From positions 1 to 64,000 of the forward strand of contig NZ_CANMCP010000001.1 of NCBI RefSeq assembly GCF_947496385.1: a stretch of DNA of 64,000 bases. The letters are read 5' to 3'. The notes under the pieces are model-generated. The model did no database searches. It saw only the letters and a list, made by a program, of their open reading frames with translations, and was not told where the DNA came from. A program made the translations under genes and the position numbers. This stretch comes from an uncultured Croceicoccus sp. GTDB taxonomy: Bacteria > Pseudomonadota > Alphaproteobacteria > Sphingomonadales > Sphingomonadaceae. Of the stretch, positions 1 to 7,486 are shown one piece after another; positions within the stretch are counted from its first letter, which is position 1, and the number at the start of each line of letters is the position of its first letter.

Positions 1-44
1 CGATCCTCTCCTTTGAGAGCTTTCTCAACCTCGCCGCAGTGCGC

Positions 45-374
45 CTATGGCTGAAATCTTATGTCAACGCGGCCTAGGTCGACCGCTTTATCAAGATTGG
101 AATCATTGGGGTCGATCTTGGCCCAGGCGGCCATTACTCCATGCTTAGGATTGTAGAACCGATTGACGATTTCATCCGAGGGAACGCTGCGAACCTTAGC
201 CTCAAGGCGCGGGTAGAAGTCTATCGGCCGATCCAAAAACGATAACACCGTCGCACGAAGCGCATGGAGGCCTGCGCCGGTCTTTACCTTTGACGGAGTG
301 ATCTCGGGCCCGCCGCTTTCATTGGTCGAAGAAGCGACTGAAGCATCGTCGGAAGTGGTGCCAGAGTCAGTCAA
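45..374 (-). CDS. Unknown 109-aa protein, last visible gene of the queC/dpdA operon
   Basis: I do not recognise this protein. The first 35 residues are rich in Ser, Thr, Asp and Gly and look disordered. The rest is a compact alpha/beta-like stretch containing '[19 protein letters not shown]'. There is no signal peptide or membrane segment. The start codon would be TTG (372-374) and overlaps the queC stop as TTGA, the same four-base coupling used through this operon, which argues that it is translated. It ends 44 bases from the window edge, so whether the operon continues is unknown. Its place at the end of a 7-deazaguanine DNA modification cluster suggests an accessory role, but this rests on context only. 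Confidence 0.55.
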   Translation of the reverse strand: MTDSGTTSDDASVASSTNESGGPEITPSKVKTGAGLHALRATVLSFLDRPIDFYPRLEAKVRSVPSDEIVNRFYNPKHGVMAAWAKIDPNDSNLDKAVDLGRVDIRFQP

Positions 375-1081
375 GACCTGGTGCCTTCGCGGAAACTCTC
401 ATATCCTCGTGCTCGAAGCTCACAAGCAGGGCACGTTCCGCAGCCATAGCCCCATTCGTGGCGAACTGTGCGTTCGCCAAGGTAGCAGGTGTGGCTATGT
501 TCTGTGATCAGATCCAAGAGAAGGTCGCCGCCCAGATCTTGCGCCAATGCCCAGGTGCCAGCCTTGTCGATCCACATCAGGGGCGTGTGGATCACGCTTC
601 GACTGCCCATCCCTAGGTTCAACGTGACCTGTAGGGCTTTGAGTGTGTCGTCGCGGCAGTCAGGATATCCAGAGTAGTCAGTTTCGCACATGCCGCCAAT
701 CATGTGTCGAGCCTTGCGTCTGAATGCGAGCGCCGCCGCAAGAGTGAAGAACAACAAGTTGCGGCCAGGCACAAAGGTGTTCGGCAATCCGTCTTCGCGC
801 AGGGCGATCTCGGCGTCTCGGGTCAGTCCCGTCTCGCTGATCTGGCCGAGAACCGACAGATCGAGCGTATGGTCGGCTCCAAGCCTCTCTTTCCAGGTTG
901 GATTGATCTCAACAATCCGCGCGAGAAGCTCTGAACGACATTCCAGTTCGATCCGATGTCTCTGCCCGTAGTCGAACCCTACCGTCTCGACAGCGCTGAA
1001 TTTCTCAAGTGCCCAAGCAAGACAAGTTGCGGAATCCTGCCCGCCGGAGAAAAGGACGAGAGCCTTCTCGTCAGCAATCAT
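371..1081 (-). CDS. queC: 7-cyano-7-deazaguanine (preQ0) synthase QueC
   Basis: QueC converts 7-carboxy-7-deazaguanine to preQ0 with ATP and ammonia. The 236-aa protein has the PP-loop motif SGGQDS at residues 12-17 and a C-terminal cysteine cluster (HTC...CGTCPAC) matching the family's zinc site; the length is typical. It starts at ATG 1081, overlapping the queD stop. In a bacterium making queuosine, queF, queA, queG and tgt would also be needed. None is here, while dpdA lies four genes upstream, so preQ0 is more likely made for DNA modification. No folE is visible, so the first step (GTP cyclohydrolase I) must come from elsewhere in the genome. Confidence 0.95.
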   Translation of the reverse strand: MIADEKALVLFSGGQDSATCLAWALEKFSAVETVGFDYGQRHRIELECRSELLARIVEINPTWKERLGADHTLDLSVLGQISETGLTRDAEIALREDGLPNTFVPGRNLLFFTLAAALAFRRKARHMIGGMCETDYSGYPDCRDDTLKALQVTLNLGMGSRSVIHTPLMWIDKAGTWALAQDLGGDLLLDLITEHSHTCYLGERTVRHEWGYGCGTCPACELRARGYESFREGTRS

Positions 1082-1452
1082 GCAAGCTCTTCTTCGCCCC
1101 AGTAGGTGACCGCATCACTATTGCTGTCGCGGTAGACACTGACCTTCGAAAGCGCCGGGAACTCGGGCTTGAGCCTGTTCCAGATCCAACGGCACAGATT
1201 TTCCATGGTTGCCGGGCCAAGGTCGTTGATGTCGTCCAGAAAACGATGGTCGAGCGCGTCCCGAACGCTCTCGAGTTCTTTCTCCAGAATACCAACGTCG
1301 ACAATCATGCCGCTTACAGGGTCGGGCCTTCCACGTAGCGTGACCTCGCCGCGATAGCTATGACCATGGATCCTGCGGCTGGACTCGGTTTGGACGACCC
1401 GATCGAGTGTGTGAGCCGCGTCAAAGCGAAATTGTTTCGAGAGTTCGTACAT
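1078..1452 (-). CDS. queD: QueD-family 6-carboxy-tetrahydropterin synthase lacking the usual cysteine
   Basis: The family makes 6-carboxy-5,6,7,8-tetrahydropterin from dihydroneopterin triphosphate, the second step to preQ0. The 124-aa protein keeps the three zinc-binding histidines (H14 in FDAAH; H29 and H31 in HGH) and the catalytic Asp-His pair in LDHRFLDD. The nucleophilic cysteine of E. coli QueD lies four residues before HGH; here that residue is Ser25 (SSRRIHGH). The only cysteine in the protein is in the ENLCRWIW segment. I recall QueD-like proteins with this substitution from other alphaproteobacteria, so it may be a subfamily feature. I chose ATG 1452, which overlaps the queE stop as ATGA; the longer frame upstream of it overlaps queE. 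Confidence 0.9.
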   Translation of the reverse strand: MYELSKQFRFDAAHTLDRVVQTESSRRIHGHSYRGEVTLRGRPDPVSGMIVDVGILEKELESVRDALDHRFLDDINDLGPATMENLCRWIWNRLKPEFPALSKVSVYRDSNSDAVTYWGEEELA

Positions 1453-2084
1453 CAGCGGATTCCGACTAGCTTGTGCGACTGGAGCGATAGGCGCCAGCGA
1501 GGATTTTCGAGGCAGTAATGGATCGTGTCGTCGAGGCATTGGTCGGCCTCGGCGCAATCCATTGGCTGCAAGAAGAAGTGCTCGAACTCGAGGTCTTCGA
1601 AGCGTTCAGGTCGCGCGCCAACCTGCGGGAATACGAGCTTCAGTTCGTTGCCCGACCGTAAGACCAGTTCGTTTTCCCCTTTAGGGCTAACGCAGATCCA
1701 ATCGATGCCTTCTGGGGCAGGACGCGTACCATTGGTCTCGACCCCGATCTCAAAACCGTGTCGATGAAGTGCATCTACCAAAGGCGCATCGACCTGCAGC
1801 AACGGTTCACCACCTGTGAGCACAACATAGCGACTCTCATTCGAGCCAGCCCATTCATCAGCGATTGTTTGTGCCAGCAATTCCGCGTCCGCGAAACGGC
1901 CCCCACCGGTCCCATCCACACCCACGAAGTCGGTGTCGCAAAAGGAGCATTGCGCGCTCGCGCGGTCCTGTTCGCGACCCGACCAAAGATTGCAGCCCGA
2001 GAAACGGCAGAAAACAGCCGTGCGCCCCGCATGAGCACCTTCACCCTGCAAGGTTTTGAATATCTCTTTGACCGCATAAGCCAT
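1452..2084 (-). CDS. queE: 7-carboxy-7-deazaguanine synthase QueE (radical SAM)
   Basis: QueE rearranges 6-carboxy-tetrahydropterin to 7-carboxy-7-deazaguanine using S-adenosylmethionine and a [4Fe-4S] cluster. The cluster motif has the QueE-specific spacing rather than CX3CX2C: C31, then 14 residues, C46, two residues, C49. The N-terminus has the family hallmark KTLQGEGAHAGR, and the glycine-rich TGGEPLLQ SAM-binding motif follows. At 210 aa the length is normal. It lies two bases after the DGQHR gene and overlaps queD, so the three que genes are co-translated in pathway order E-D-C. Confidence 0.95.
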   Translation of the reverse strand: MAYAVKEIFKTLQGEGAHAGRTAVFCRFSGCNLWSGREQDRASAQCSFCDTDFVGVDGTGGGRFADAELLAQTIADEWAGSNESRYVVLTGGEPLLQVDAPLVDALHRHGFEIGVETNGTRPAPEGIDWICVSPKGENELVLRSGNELKLVFPQVGARPERFEDLEFEHFFLQPMDCAEADQCLDDTIHYCLENPRWRLSLQSHKLVGIR

Positions 2085-2086
2085 GG

Positions 2087-3187
2087 CTATTCAGCCGCGT
2101 CTTCGAAGAGCGGGGCTGGTGCTGCTCGCCGCTTTTGTCTGAGATCGGCCTTGAGGATGCCAATGAGATAGTGCTTGAGCAGCGCAACGTCGCGATTGAC
2201 ATTTTGCAGCGAGTTCCAGCGCCGAACTTCGCCGCCGAGTTCCCAGTCGCCGGATGTCCACGCGGTCTTGTCCTTGAGGCATTCCATGCCTGCCTGGAAA
2301 TCATCGACCGATCGGGCATCAACCCTTTGGGCCAGCACTTCCATGACATCGCCCATCGCCTGGATACCGGCGCCGTGGAGTAACCGGGAAGTCTTTGGCT
2401 TGTGACCATGCCAAGCGTCCGGGAAAACCCGTTTCACAGCTTCAAAGAAATTCGAGACAAGCCGCACGCACTTGTCTTCGCCTTTGGGCCGACCAATCAG
2501 GTCGCGCATGATGCCGTTGGCGAGCGACTCCATGATGATCTTCTGCATCACGGTGTCTGCAATGATCCCTTCCGGGCAGGTGTGCTGGCGGATGTAGCCT
2601 TTGAGTGAGGTGTTCTCGAAGTTCAGCCGCGCGGTCAGATCTGCGGCAGTCGAGCGCCTGCTGAGCCGCGCCGGAAGGTCATCGACAGTAGGCAGCAGTT
2701 CATAAATCAGCGACTTGGGCAGCGGCTTGGTGTTGTTGATGAGCACGAACTGTCGACGCAGCTCTGCCTCGTCCTGGCAAATCAGGACTGACACGAAGAC
2801 CTGAAAATCACGCTCCAGCGTGCTCAAGGCAGAAAGCCGCTGTTGTCCATCGACAACCAGTCCTGGTGTCCCCTTGCTGACGTCGATCGTCAGGCGCGCC
2901 GATCCATCTCCCAAATCTTCAACGCCGACATGATCTGTAAAGGCCACGACGATCGGATTGGGAAGGACAGAGTTTGGCTTGATCAGGTAGTCCTGGATCT
3001 CCCGAATGTGAGCAGCAACCTGTGGCCGTTGGAAGCCGCTGAGTTCGCCCTGTGCATCGCGGCCAATGCGGTCAATCGATGCAAACTTGAGAATGTCGGA
3101 TGCCTTGGCCGCAAACACGAGGACCCGATGCTCGCTGCTCTGTTCCGCGGTCACGGCAAGGTATTGCATGGGCTTAGGTGAGGGCAC
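2087..3187 (-). CDS. DGQHR-domain protein 1 (DpdB/DndB-like)
   Basis: This 366-aa protein belongs to the DGQHR/DndB group by its DGQQR motif at residues 113-117, the upstream GFQRPQVAAHIREIQDYL segment, and the following FVLINNTKPLPK block. In Dpd systems DpdB works with DpdA to insert preQ0 into DNA; DndB has a related role in phosphorothioation systems. It is clearly paralogous to the gene at 4460-5578, sharing the order of motifs and a C-terminal SRLLHGAGIQAMGDVMEVL-like block, but has diverged. GTG 3187 overlaps dpdA by 14 bases; ATG 3169 (MQYLAVTAEQ) is an equally possible start just after the dpdA stop. Which paralogue is the working DpdB cannot be told from the sequence. Confidence 0.85.
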   Translation of the reverse strand: MPSPKPMQYLAVTAEQSSEHRVLVFAAKASDILKFASIDRIGRDAQGELSGFQRPQVAAHIREIQDYLIKPNSVLPNPIVVAFTDHVGVEDLGDGSARLTIDVSKGTPGLVVDGQQRLSALSTLERDFQVFVSVLICQDEAELRRQFVLINNTKPLPKSLIYELLPTVDDLPARLSRRSTAADLTARLNFENTSLKGYIRQHTCPEGIIADTVMQKIIMESLANGIMRDLIGRPKGEDKCVRLVSNFFEAVKRVFPDAWHGHKPKTSRLLHGAGIQAMGDVMEVLAQRVDARSVDDFQAGMECLKDKTAWTSGDWELGGEVRRWNSLQNVNRDVALLKHYLIGILKADLRQKRRAAPAPLFEDAAE

Positions 3188-4463
3188 GCTTCAAATCCAA
3201 TCTCTCAATATGATCCTTGTAGACCGCGAGATTGTGAATCCCGCGACGCTTGTTCCGATTGCTTCCCCGGAAAATGATCACATCGACAGCCGCATGTTCG
3301 CAGATTGAGCAACTGCACTGCTTCCATGGTTTGCTCTCGAGAGTAACGCGATAGCGCGTCGCCAGGCGAACCATGCTGGTCGCGTCCTTGCAGTCTTCAA
3401 ACGGTTTTTCTTCCACGAGTGGCGCGCTGTAGACGAGGACGTTCTGAAGTGTTTCCTCAATGCCGGCTTCGCCCTGATCGAAAGCGCGCAAGCTCGACAA
3501 TGCCGCGCTTTCCATGGTGACCAGATCTTCTGCTCGAAAGACACCGCGCTTGACCGTTCTCTGAAGGCGCGGGTTTTCAAGCGCCTGGGGTACGCGGATC
3601 GAAGTGAAATAACGCAGTCCCAGACCATCGCCGGGCAGGTAGTAATTCTGCTTCGCGTCCTTAAACGCGCGAATGAGCGGCGACGTCGTATCGAAGCTGG
3701 CGATGTCGTAACTGTGGAAGCTGTCGATGTCGTCTGCCTTCGCGAAACCAAGGATATGGAGGCGTGTCGCCGGAGGTACGACTTCTCGGATCGCCGCGAG
3801 GCACTGTTTGATCTCAGGTGATTTCAATGGGACCATGCCGCCGAGCGCGAGGTAATCATACCCCATCGCCACCAGCCTGCGCGCAGCTTCCGCCATGCTA
3901 TCGGGCGACCAGCCTTGAACAACGCCGAGGGGCTTGAACAGTGCGTCAATGGCTTTGGCTTCCCTCCGGAAAGCATCAGCATTCTCGAGCGTGATCTCGA
4001 AGCGATCCTTGGCGTCGTTCGATCCACCATCGAGGCCTTTTGCGGCAACATCGAAGTCAAAGATGATGTGGTCGACCGAGCAGCCATGCGTGAAGCCGCA
4101 ATCATCGTAGAACTCAGCGATCTCTGCAGGTGAGTAGGGCGGACGCTCCTCGTTGACATAGGTGAATGCGCCGCAGTCGCCGAAGATGTCGAGATGCGCG
4201 AATTCCGGTTTGTCGAGCCTCAGGAACTTGCGCGCGCCAACCAACTCGAAGCGCCGGGCTTGGCTGGCCGTGTATTTCCCTTTGACGCGATGGTCGCCGA
4301 CGATGCCTTTCGACACGAGCACCCCGTCGTAGGGCGCATAGCCAAGTATCTCGTGAGGATAGGCGTCGTCCCAATAGGGCTGCCGTTCCGCAGGACTGCG
4401 GTCGGCAATGAAGTCAAAGGCCGGATCGACATAATCCAGACTGTCGGCGAAGATGAACTTCAT
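3174..4463 (-). CDS. dpdA: DpdA-like 7-deazaguanine DNA transglycosylase (TGT superfamily)
   Basis: This 429-aa TGT-superfamily protein is predicted to exchange guanine in DNA for preQ0. Visible TGT-like elements are D96 in GDCGAF (counterpart of the general acid/base motif), SVDHI at 129-133, a GWSPDSMAEAARRLVAMGY helix with YLALGGM after it (about 184-210), D258 in SFDTTSP (candidate nucleophile), and a zinc site C383-x-C385-x2-C388 with H410. It differs from tRNA-guanine transglycosylases in lacking their usual PUA-like tail and in overall length. Its position between two DGQHR genes and upstream of queE-queD-queC matches the dpd architecture known from Salmonella Montevideo. It starts at ATG 4463, overlapping the upstream stop as ATGA. 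Confidence 0.9.
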   Translation of the reverse strand: MKFIFADSLDYVDPAFDFIADRSPAERQPYWDDAYPHEILGYAPYDGVLVSKGIVGDHRVKGKYTASQARRFELVGARKFLRLDKPEFAHLDIFGDCGAFTYVNEERPPYSPAEIAEFYDDCGFTHGCSVDHIIFDFDVAAKGLDGGSNDAKDRFEITLENADAFRREAKAIDALFKPLGVVQGWSPDSMAEAARRLVAMGYDYLALGGMVPLKSPEIKQCLAAIREVVPPATRLHILGFAKADDIDSFHSYDIASFDTTSPLIRAFKDAKQNYYLPGDGLGLRYFTSIRVPQALENPRLQRTVKRGVFRAEDLVTMESAALSSLRAFDQGEAGIEETLQNVLVYSAPLVEEKPFEDCKDATSMVRLATRYRVTLESKPWKQCSCSICEHAAVDVIIFRGSNRNKRRGIHNLAVYKDHIERLDLKRALT

Positions 4464-5578
4464 GAGGTTCCCCTCGCCAGGTCGCGTTCCAGGTGCATCA
4501 GATGGTCAGTGAGCTTTGAGATGTGTTGGGACGTTGACTGCACTTCATTCCACATCAGGTTGAGGGCATCCCAACGCCCTTCGGTCCAGTGGCAATGCTT
4601 CGCCAACTTCTTCAGGATGGTACGCACCGCGGCCCCGCGGTCTTCTGCGCTGTCGACCCGCAACATGATCTGATCCATCAGGGCGCCCATCGCCCGGATG
4701 CCAGCGCTATGCATAAGGCGACTTTGGGTTGGCGGCTTGCCCCAGGCATCCGGGAATGTGTCGCGCACAGCGCTCCAGTAGAGAACGAGCGTTTCATACA
4801 TTGCATTTGCGTCAGTGCCGTCGCCATTGCGTTTGAATTGGCCGAGAGCCCCCGACGCTGACCTTAGGCTTGTACGCATCGCTTCGATCAAGGCGGAGTC
4901 CGCAACGACACCGGTTCCGGAGCGCGCATTGGATTCCCGCTTGATCAGATTGTGAAATGGCGAGTCCTTATGCTGATTGAGCAATTCGCAGAGCGCGCTT
5001 GGCAGCTTGCGCGCAGCCAGATCCCTCGGAAGGAGGGCGCTCACTTCTGGCAGCAGTTCATCGATCAGACGTTTGGGCAGTGGCCGCGCCTTGTTGACGA
5101 GAATGAACTGTTCTCGTTGAGCCTCGATCTCATCCGAGACGAAGCCGACGACTGGTACGGCGATCGATTGATCCTTTGCTTGCGCCAAGGCCAGCGATCG
5201 TTGCTGGCCATCGACGATCCAGGCCGCCCGGCGGCCTGCAGGGTAAACAGGAATGGTCAGTGTGCCAGCGTCACCGATCTCGCAGATGTTTCCGGGCTTG
5301 CGCCCGCGTGCCGACGCGAATTCCACTTCCTCCGAAAGAGCCAGGATGATCGCGTTTGGAAAGAGGACTTTCCCGCTATCGAGAAACTGCGTGATCGCCG
5401 AAACGTGCGCCTTGATTTCGCTGCGCTGGAAGCCCTTGAGTTCCTGTTCTTCGCGCCGCAGGCGGGCGATATCGGCGATACGCATGATGTCCGCGCCTTC
5501 GAGGAAGAAGACGAAAACCGCGGTTCCGTCGCCTTGCTCGCTGCGAACAGCACGAATGGCCAATGTCTCTTTAGCCAT
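4460..5578 (-). CDS. DGQHR-domain protein 2 (DpdB/DndB-like)
   Basis: This 372-aa protein is the second DGQHR/DndB-family member in the operon. It has DGQQR at residues 123-127, GFQRSEIKAHVSAITQFL upstream, and QFILVNKARPLPKRLIDELLP after it, matching the first paralogue block for block. The C-terminal half carries SRLMHSAGIRAMGALMDQI. The family is linked to DNA phosphorothioation (DndB) and 7-deazaguanine insertion (DpdB, proposed to use ATP). It starts at ATG 5578, overlapping the end of the upstream DUF6884-like gene by eight bases, and overlaps dpdA by four. Direct adjacency to dpdA makes it the better DpdB candidate, though this is inference. Confidence 0.87.
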   Translation of the reverse strand: MAKETLAIRAVRSEQGDGTAVFVFFLEGADIMRIADIARLRREEQELKGFQRSEIKAHVSAITQFLDSGKVLFPNAIILALSEEVEFASARGRKPGNICEIGDAGTLTIPVYPAGRRAAWIVDGQQRSLALAQAKDQSIAVPVVGFVSDEIEAQREQFILVNKARPLPKRLIDELLPEVSALLPRDLAARKLPSALCELLNQHKDSPFHNLIKRESNARSGTGVVADSALIEAMRTSLRSASGALGQFKRNGDGTDANAMYETLVLYWSAVRDTFPDAWGKPPTQSRLMHSAGIRAMGALMDQIMLRVDSAEDRGAAVRTILKKLAKHCHWTEGRWDALNLMWNEVQSTSQHISKLTDHLMHLERDLARGTS

Positions 5579-6524
5579 GGCTCACCTCCGACCGTATCTC
5601 TCTTGCGAGCGATGCAAAGCGCCCCTGTTCGCAGGCAATATCGAGTTCATCCCGAAAGAGCCTGAGCAACTTGGTCGTGCTCCCATTGGTTTCGAGCCAA
5701 TGGCGGCGCATCAATTGCCTGATCTCGTCGTCGGAAAGCCGGCGGCGGGAAAATACTGGAGGTTCAGCCCAGTCCTTTGCCGCCCTTTCGACGGCGTCGG
5801 CATGTTGGCTGGCTGAGCGGTCATCATCAGAGGAAAGGATGCTGTCGACGAAGTGCAGTAGGGCGCGGGCAGCGAAATCGCTACGGGTGCCGCGGATTGG
5901 GCTGTCTGGGCCGTCAAGCCGGTCGTCATATGGCATCAGGAAAGGCTGCAATTGTACTGGAATTCGCTCTCTAGGTGTGCGCGTGAACAATCGCAGATTG
6001 CCTCGACGTCCTTCCGGAAGCGTCAGAAACTCCTCGAGCATCATCTCGATATATCCATCGGACAATGCGGCCATGATCAGGCCGGTGCGGCAATCTGCCA
6101 CATCGGCTAGCTTCATCGTGTGCGGAGACACTTGGCCGAGTTCTTTCCACCAATTCGCTCTACTGAATCCCTCGGTGATAGGGGCGGCGATGCTATCGTC
6201 TGCCCCGCTGAGTACGGTGCAAGCATAGGATGGTACCTGCGTTCGTGCTCCGACCAGGCCAACGCCCGCTGACACGATCAGCAGTTCCGCGCCGACCTTC
6301 TCGGCGGCAACCATAGAGTCCCTGAAGGACCTGCCGCCATAGAGCGAACTCGCAGGATAGGTCTGACAGGCCTCGCCTAGCCGTTCGCCCCACTCTGCCG
6401 CGACCTGGGTGATACCACCCTTCTTAAGATCACCCGCGTGCAGCCGGGAAGCCACCGGCTTTCGCTTCCTGTTTGTGCACGTGGTGATAACGATAGCCAA
6501 GATCTTTTCCTGCCGGTTGAGCAT
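5571..6524 (-). CDS. DUF6884/YaaA-like protein, candidate DpdC
   Basis: This is the first gene of the modification operon. From ATG 6524 it encodes about 317 aa; a TTG at 6578 would add 18 residues. The N-terminal half resembles the DUF6884/YaaA group: a hydrophobic strand followed by CTNRKR (about 16-21), then LLIVSAGVGLV (81-91) and VPSYACTV. In Dpd clusters DpdC, also YaaA-related, converts the preQ0 base in DNA to the 2'-deoxy-7-amido-7-deazaguanosine form. The C-terminal ~70 residues are helical and charged and are not recognised. The role as DpdC is inferred from fold similarity plus operon position and has not been shown by a full alignment. Confidence 0.7.
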   Translation of the reverse strand: MLNRQEKILAIVITTCTNRKRKPVASRLHAGDLKKGGITQVAAEWGERLGEACQTYPASSLYGGRSFRDSMVAAEKVGAELLIVSAGVGLVGARTQVPSYACTVLSGADDSIAAPITEGFSRANWWKELGQVSPHTMKLADVADCRTGLIMAALSDGYIEMMLEEFLTLPEGRRGNLRLFTRTPRERIPVQLQPFLMPYDDRLDGPDSPIRGTRSDFAARALLHFVDSILSSDDDRSASQHADAVERAAKDWAEPPVFSRRRLSDDEIRQLMRRHWLETNGSTTKLLRLFRDELDIACEQGRFASLAREIRSEVSHG

Positions 6525-6624
6525 TTTTGATAGCAAGGGCGGAACAAAACGGCTACATTTAATGTGCCAATCGCGCAAAGTTTTTGTGTAAATAAATGCG
6601 CCAAAATCGAGGAGATGATCAGGC
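6525..6624 (+). promoter_or_regulatory. Divergent promoter region between the modification operon and the 189-aa gene
   Basis: This 100-base gap separates two divergent transcription units. It is noticeably A/T-rich at 6570-6600 compared with its surroundings, as expected for overlapping promoters. I could not pick confident -35/-10 boxes on either strand. A GGAG at 6611-6614 precedes the GTG start at 6625. No clear operator palindrome was seen. Confidence 0.4.
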
Positions 6625-7194
6625 GTGATTACGATTGCCGAGTTGCTCAGGCGTTCGGATGACGCACTAGCTGGCTTGGCGCAGCGCCATGCCGACCTCT
6701 CGCGCTATGCCTATACGGTCGACCAGCTCCATCGGACAAATGTCGACGAGGACCTTGCCTACCAACGAGCCTTCAACGGCCTCTATGGGGTCCGCAGAAA
6801 CGCCGACTGGCGAGGCCGTTTCTACCGGATTTTTGAACAGCAGAAGTCCAACTCGGACATCCAGTTTGGGGAGATTGTTCGGTCAATTTTCGAGAGCACC
6901 GGGAGAGTCGAAGCGTCATTCGCCTCGAAGCTGATCGCGACCGTGGATCCGACCAGAGCGGTCTATGATTCGATCGTGCGGAGCAATTTGGGACTGCGGA
7001 CCCGCACTGGCTCCGGGCTCGAAAAGATTGCCGACGCTGTTGATGATTACCAAGCCATCCAGGCTCACCTCGATGCCCTGATACGTGCCGATCGCTTTCC
7101 GCTCCTGCGTCAGCGCTTCGACCTAGAATTTCCCCAATTCAAGAAATTCACTGATCTTAAGGTGCTAGATCTTTTGATCTGGCAGATCCGCTAA
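6625..7194 (+). CDS. Unknown 189-aa protein divergent from the dpdA operon
   Basis: I cannot name this protein's family. It is soluble and mostly helical, with an apparent conserved core of NGLYGVRRNADWR (about 49-61), VEASFASKLIATVDP (about 90-104) and YDSIVRSNLGLRT. I have a vague memory of similar proteins with an ASF-SKL-AT motif of unknown function, but cannot support that from the sequence. The start is GTG 6625 with GGAG ten bases upstream; an ATG at 6615 is out of frame. It is transcribed away from the modification operon, and its stop codon sits inside the inverted repeat that follows. It could be a regulator, effector or partner of the modification system, which is untested. Confidence 0.6.
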   Translation: MITIAELLRRSDDALAGLAQRHADLSRYAYTVDQLHRTNVDEDLAYQRAFNGLYGVRRNADWRGRFYRIFEQQKSNSDIQFGEIVRSIFESTGRVEASFASKLIATVDPTRAVYDSIVRSNLGLRTRTGSGLEKIADAVDDYQAIQAHLDALIRADRFPLLRQRFDLEFPQFKKFTDLKVLDLLIWQIR

Positions 7195-7255
7195 TGTCTC
7201 GAAATCGCGACATTAACGGCAAAAAGGGGCATAAGGTCTCAATTGTGCGACATTA
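7192..7255. repeat. Inverted and direct repeats of GCGACATTA after the 189-aa gene
   Basis: TAATGTC (7192-7198) and GACATTA (7209-7215) form a perfect 7-bp inverted repeat with a 10-base loop that includes the stop codon of the preceding gene. The longer half-site GCGACATTA (7207-7215) recurs in the same orientation at 7247-7255, exactly 40 bases later. There is no T-run, so a simple intrinsic terminator is unlikely. The spacing before the small gene at 7283 would fit a protein-binding site. Confidence 0.5.
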
Positions 7256-7282
7256 TGGGGCGGGCTTACTGAGGAATTCACA

Positions 7283-7486
7283 ATGACGAAGCAATGGCCC
7301 GATCAGGACGAGCACCAATGGGAGGGCATCAAGGAAGTCGACCGTGCCATCTCCGAAAACCGGCGTATGGAATATCGCTGGAAGAAGGCCCTGGCCGATC
7401 CTTGGGAACGACGCGGCCTTTGGCTACTCGCGTTGGTCGTCATCGCATTCGCTGTGTTCGTCATCCTGCAGGATTTCGTGCTGTAG
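7283..7486 (+). CDS. Small single-pass membrane protein (67 aa)
   Basis: The first 42 residues are charged and hydrophilic (several Glu, Arg, Trp). A single hydrophobic segment (GLWLLALVVIAFAVFVILQ, about residues 45-63) ends almost at the C-terminus, so this is probably a tail-anchored or N-in membrane protein. A GAGG at 7271-7274 sits eight bases before ATG 7283. The gene ends exactly where traG ends on the opposite strand (7486/7487), so the two are tail to tail with no gap. Family unknown. It could be an entry-exclusion or modulator protein of the transfer system, but only its position suggests this. Confidence 0.55.
   Translation: MTKQWPDQDEHQWEGIKEVDRAISENRRMEYRWKKALADPWERRGLWLLALVVIAFAVFVILQDFVL

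Noticed and set aside
371-2084. Queuosine tRNA-modification pathway as the purpose of queC-D-E
   Set aside because: No queF, queA, queG or tgt gene is present in the window, and a DpdA-like enzyme with DGQHR proteins is in the same operon. A contribution to queuosine cannot be fully excluded.
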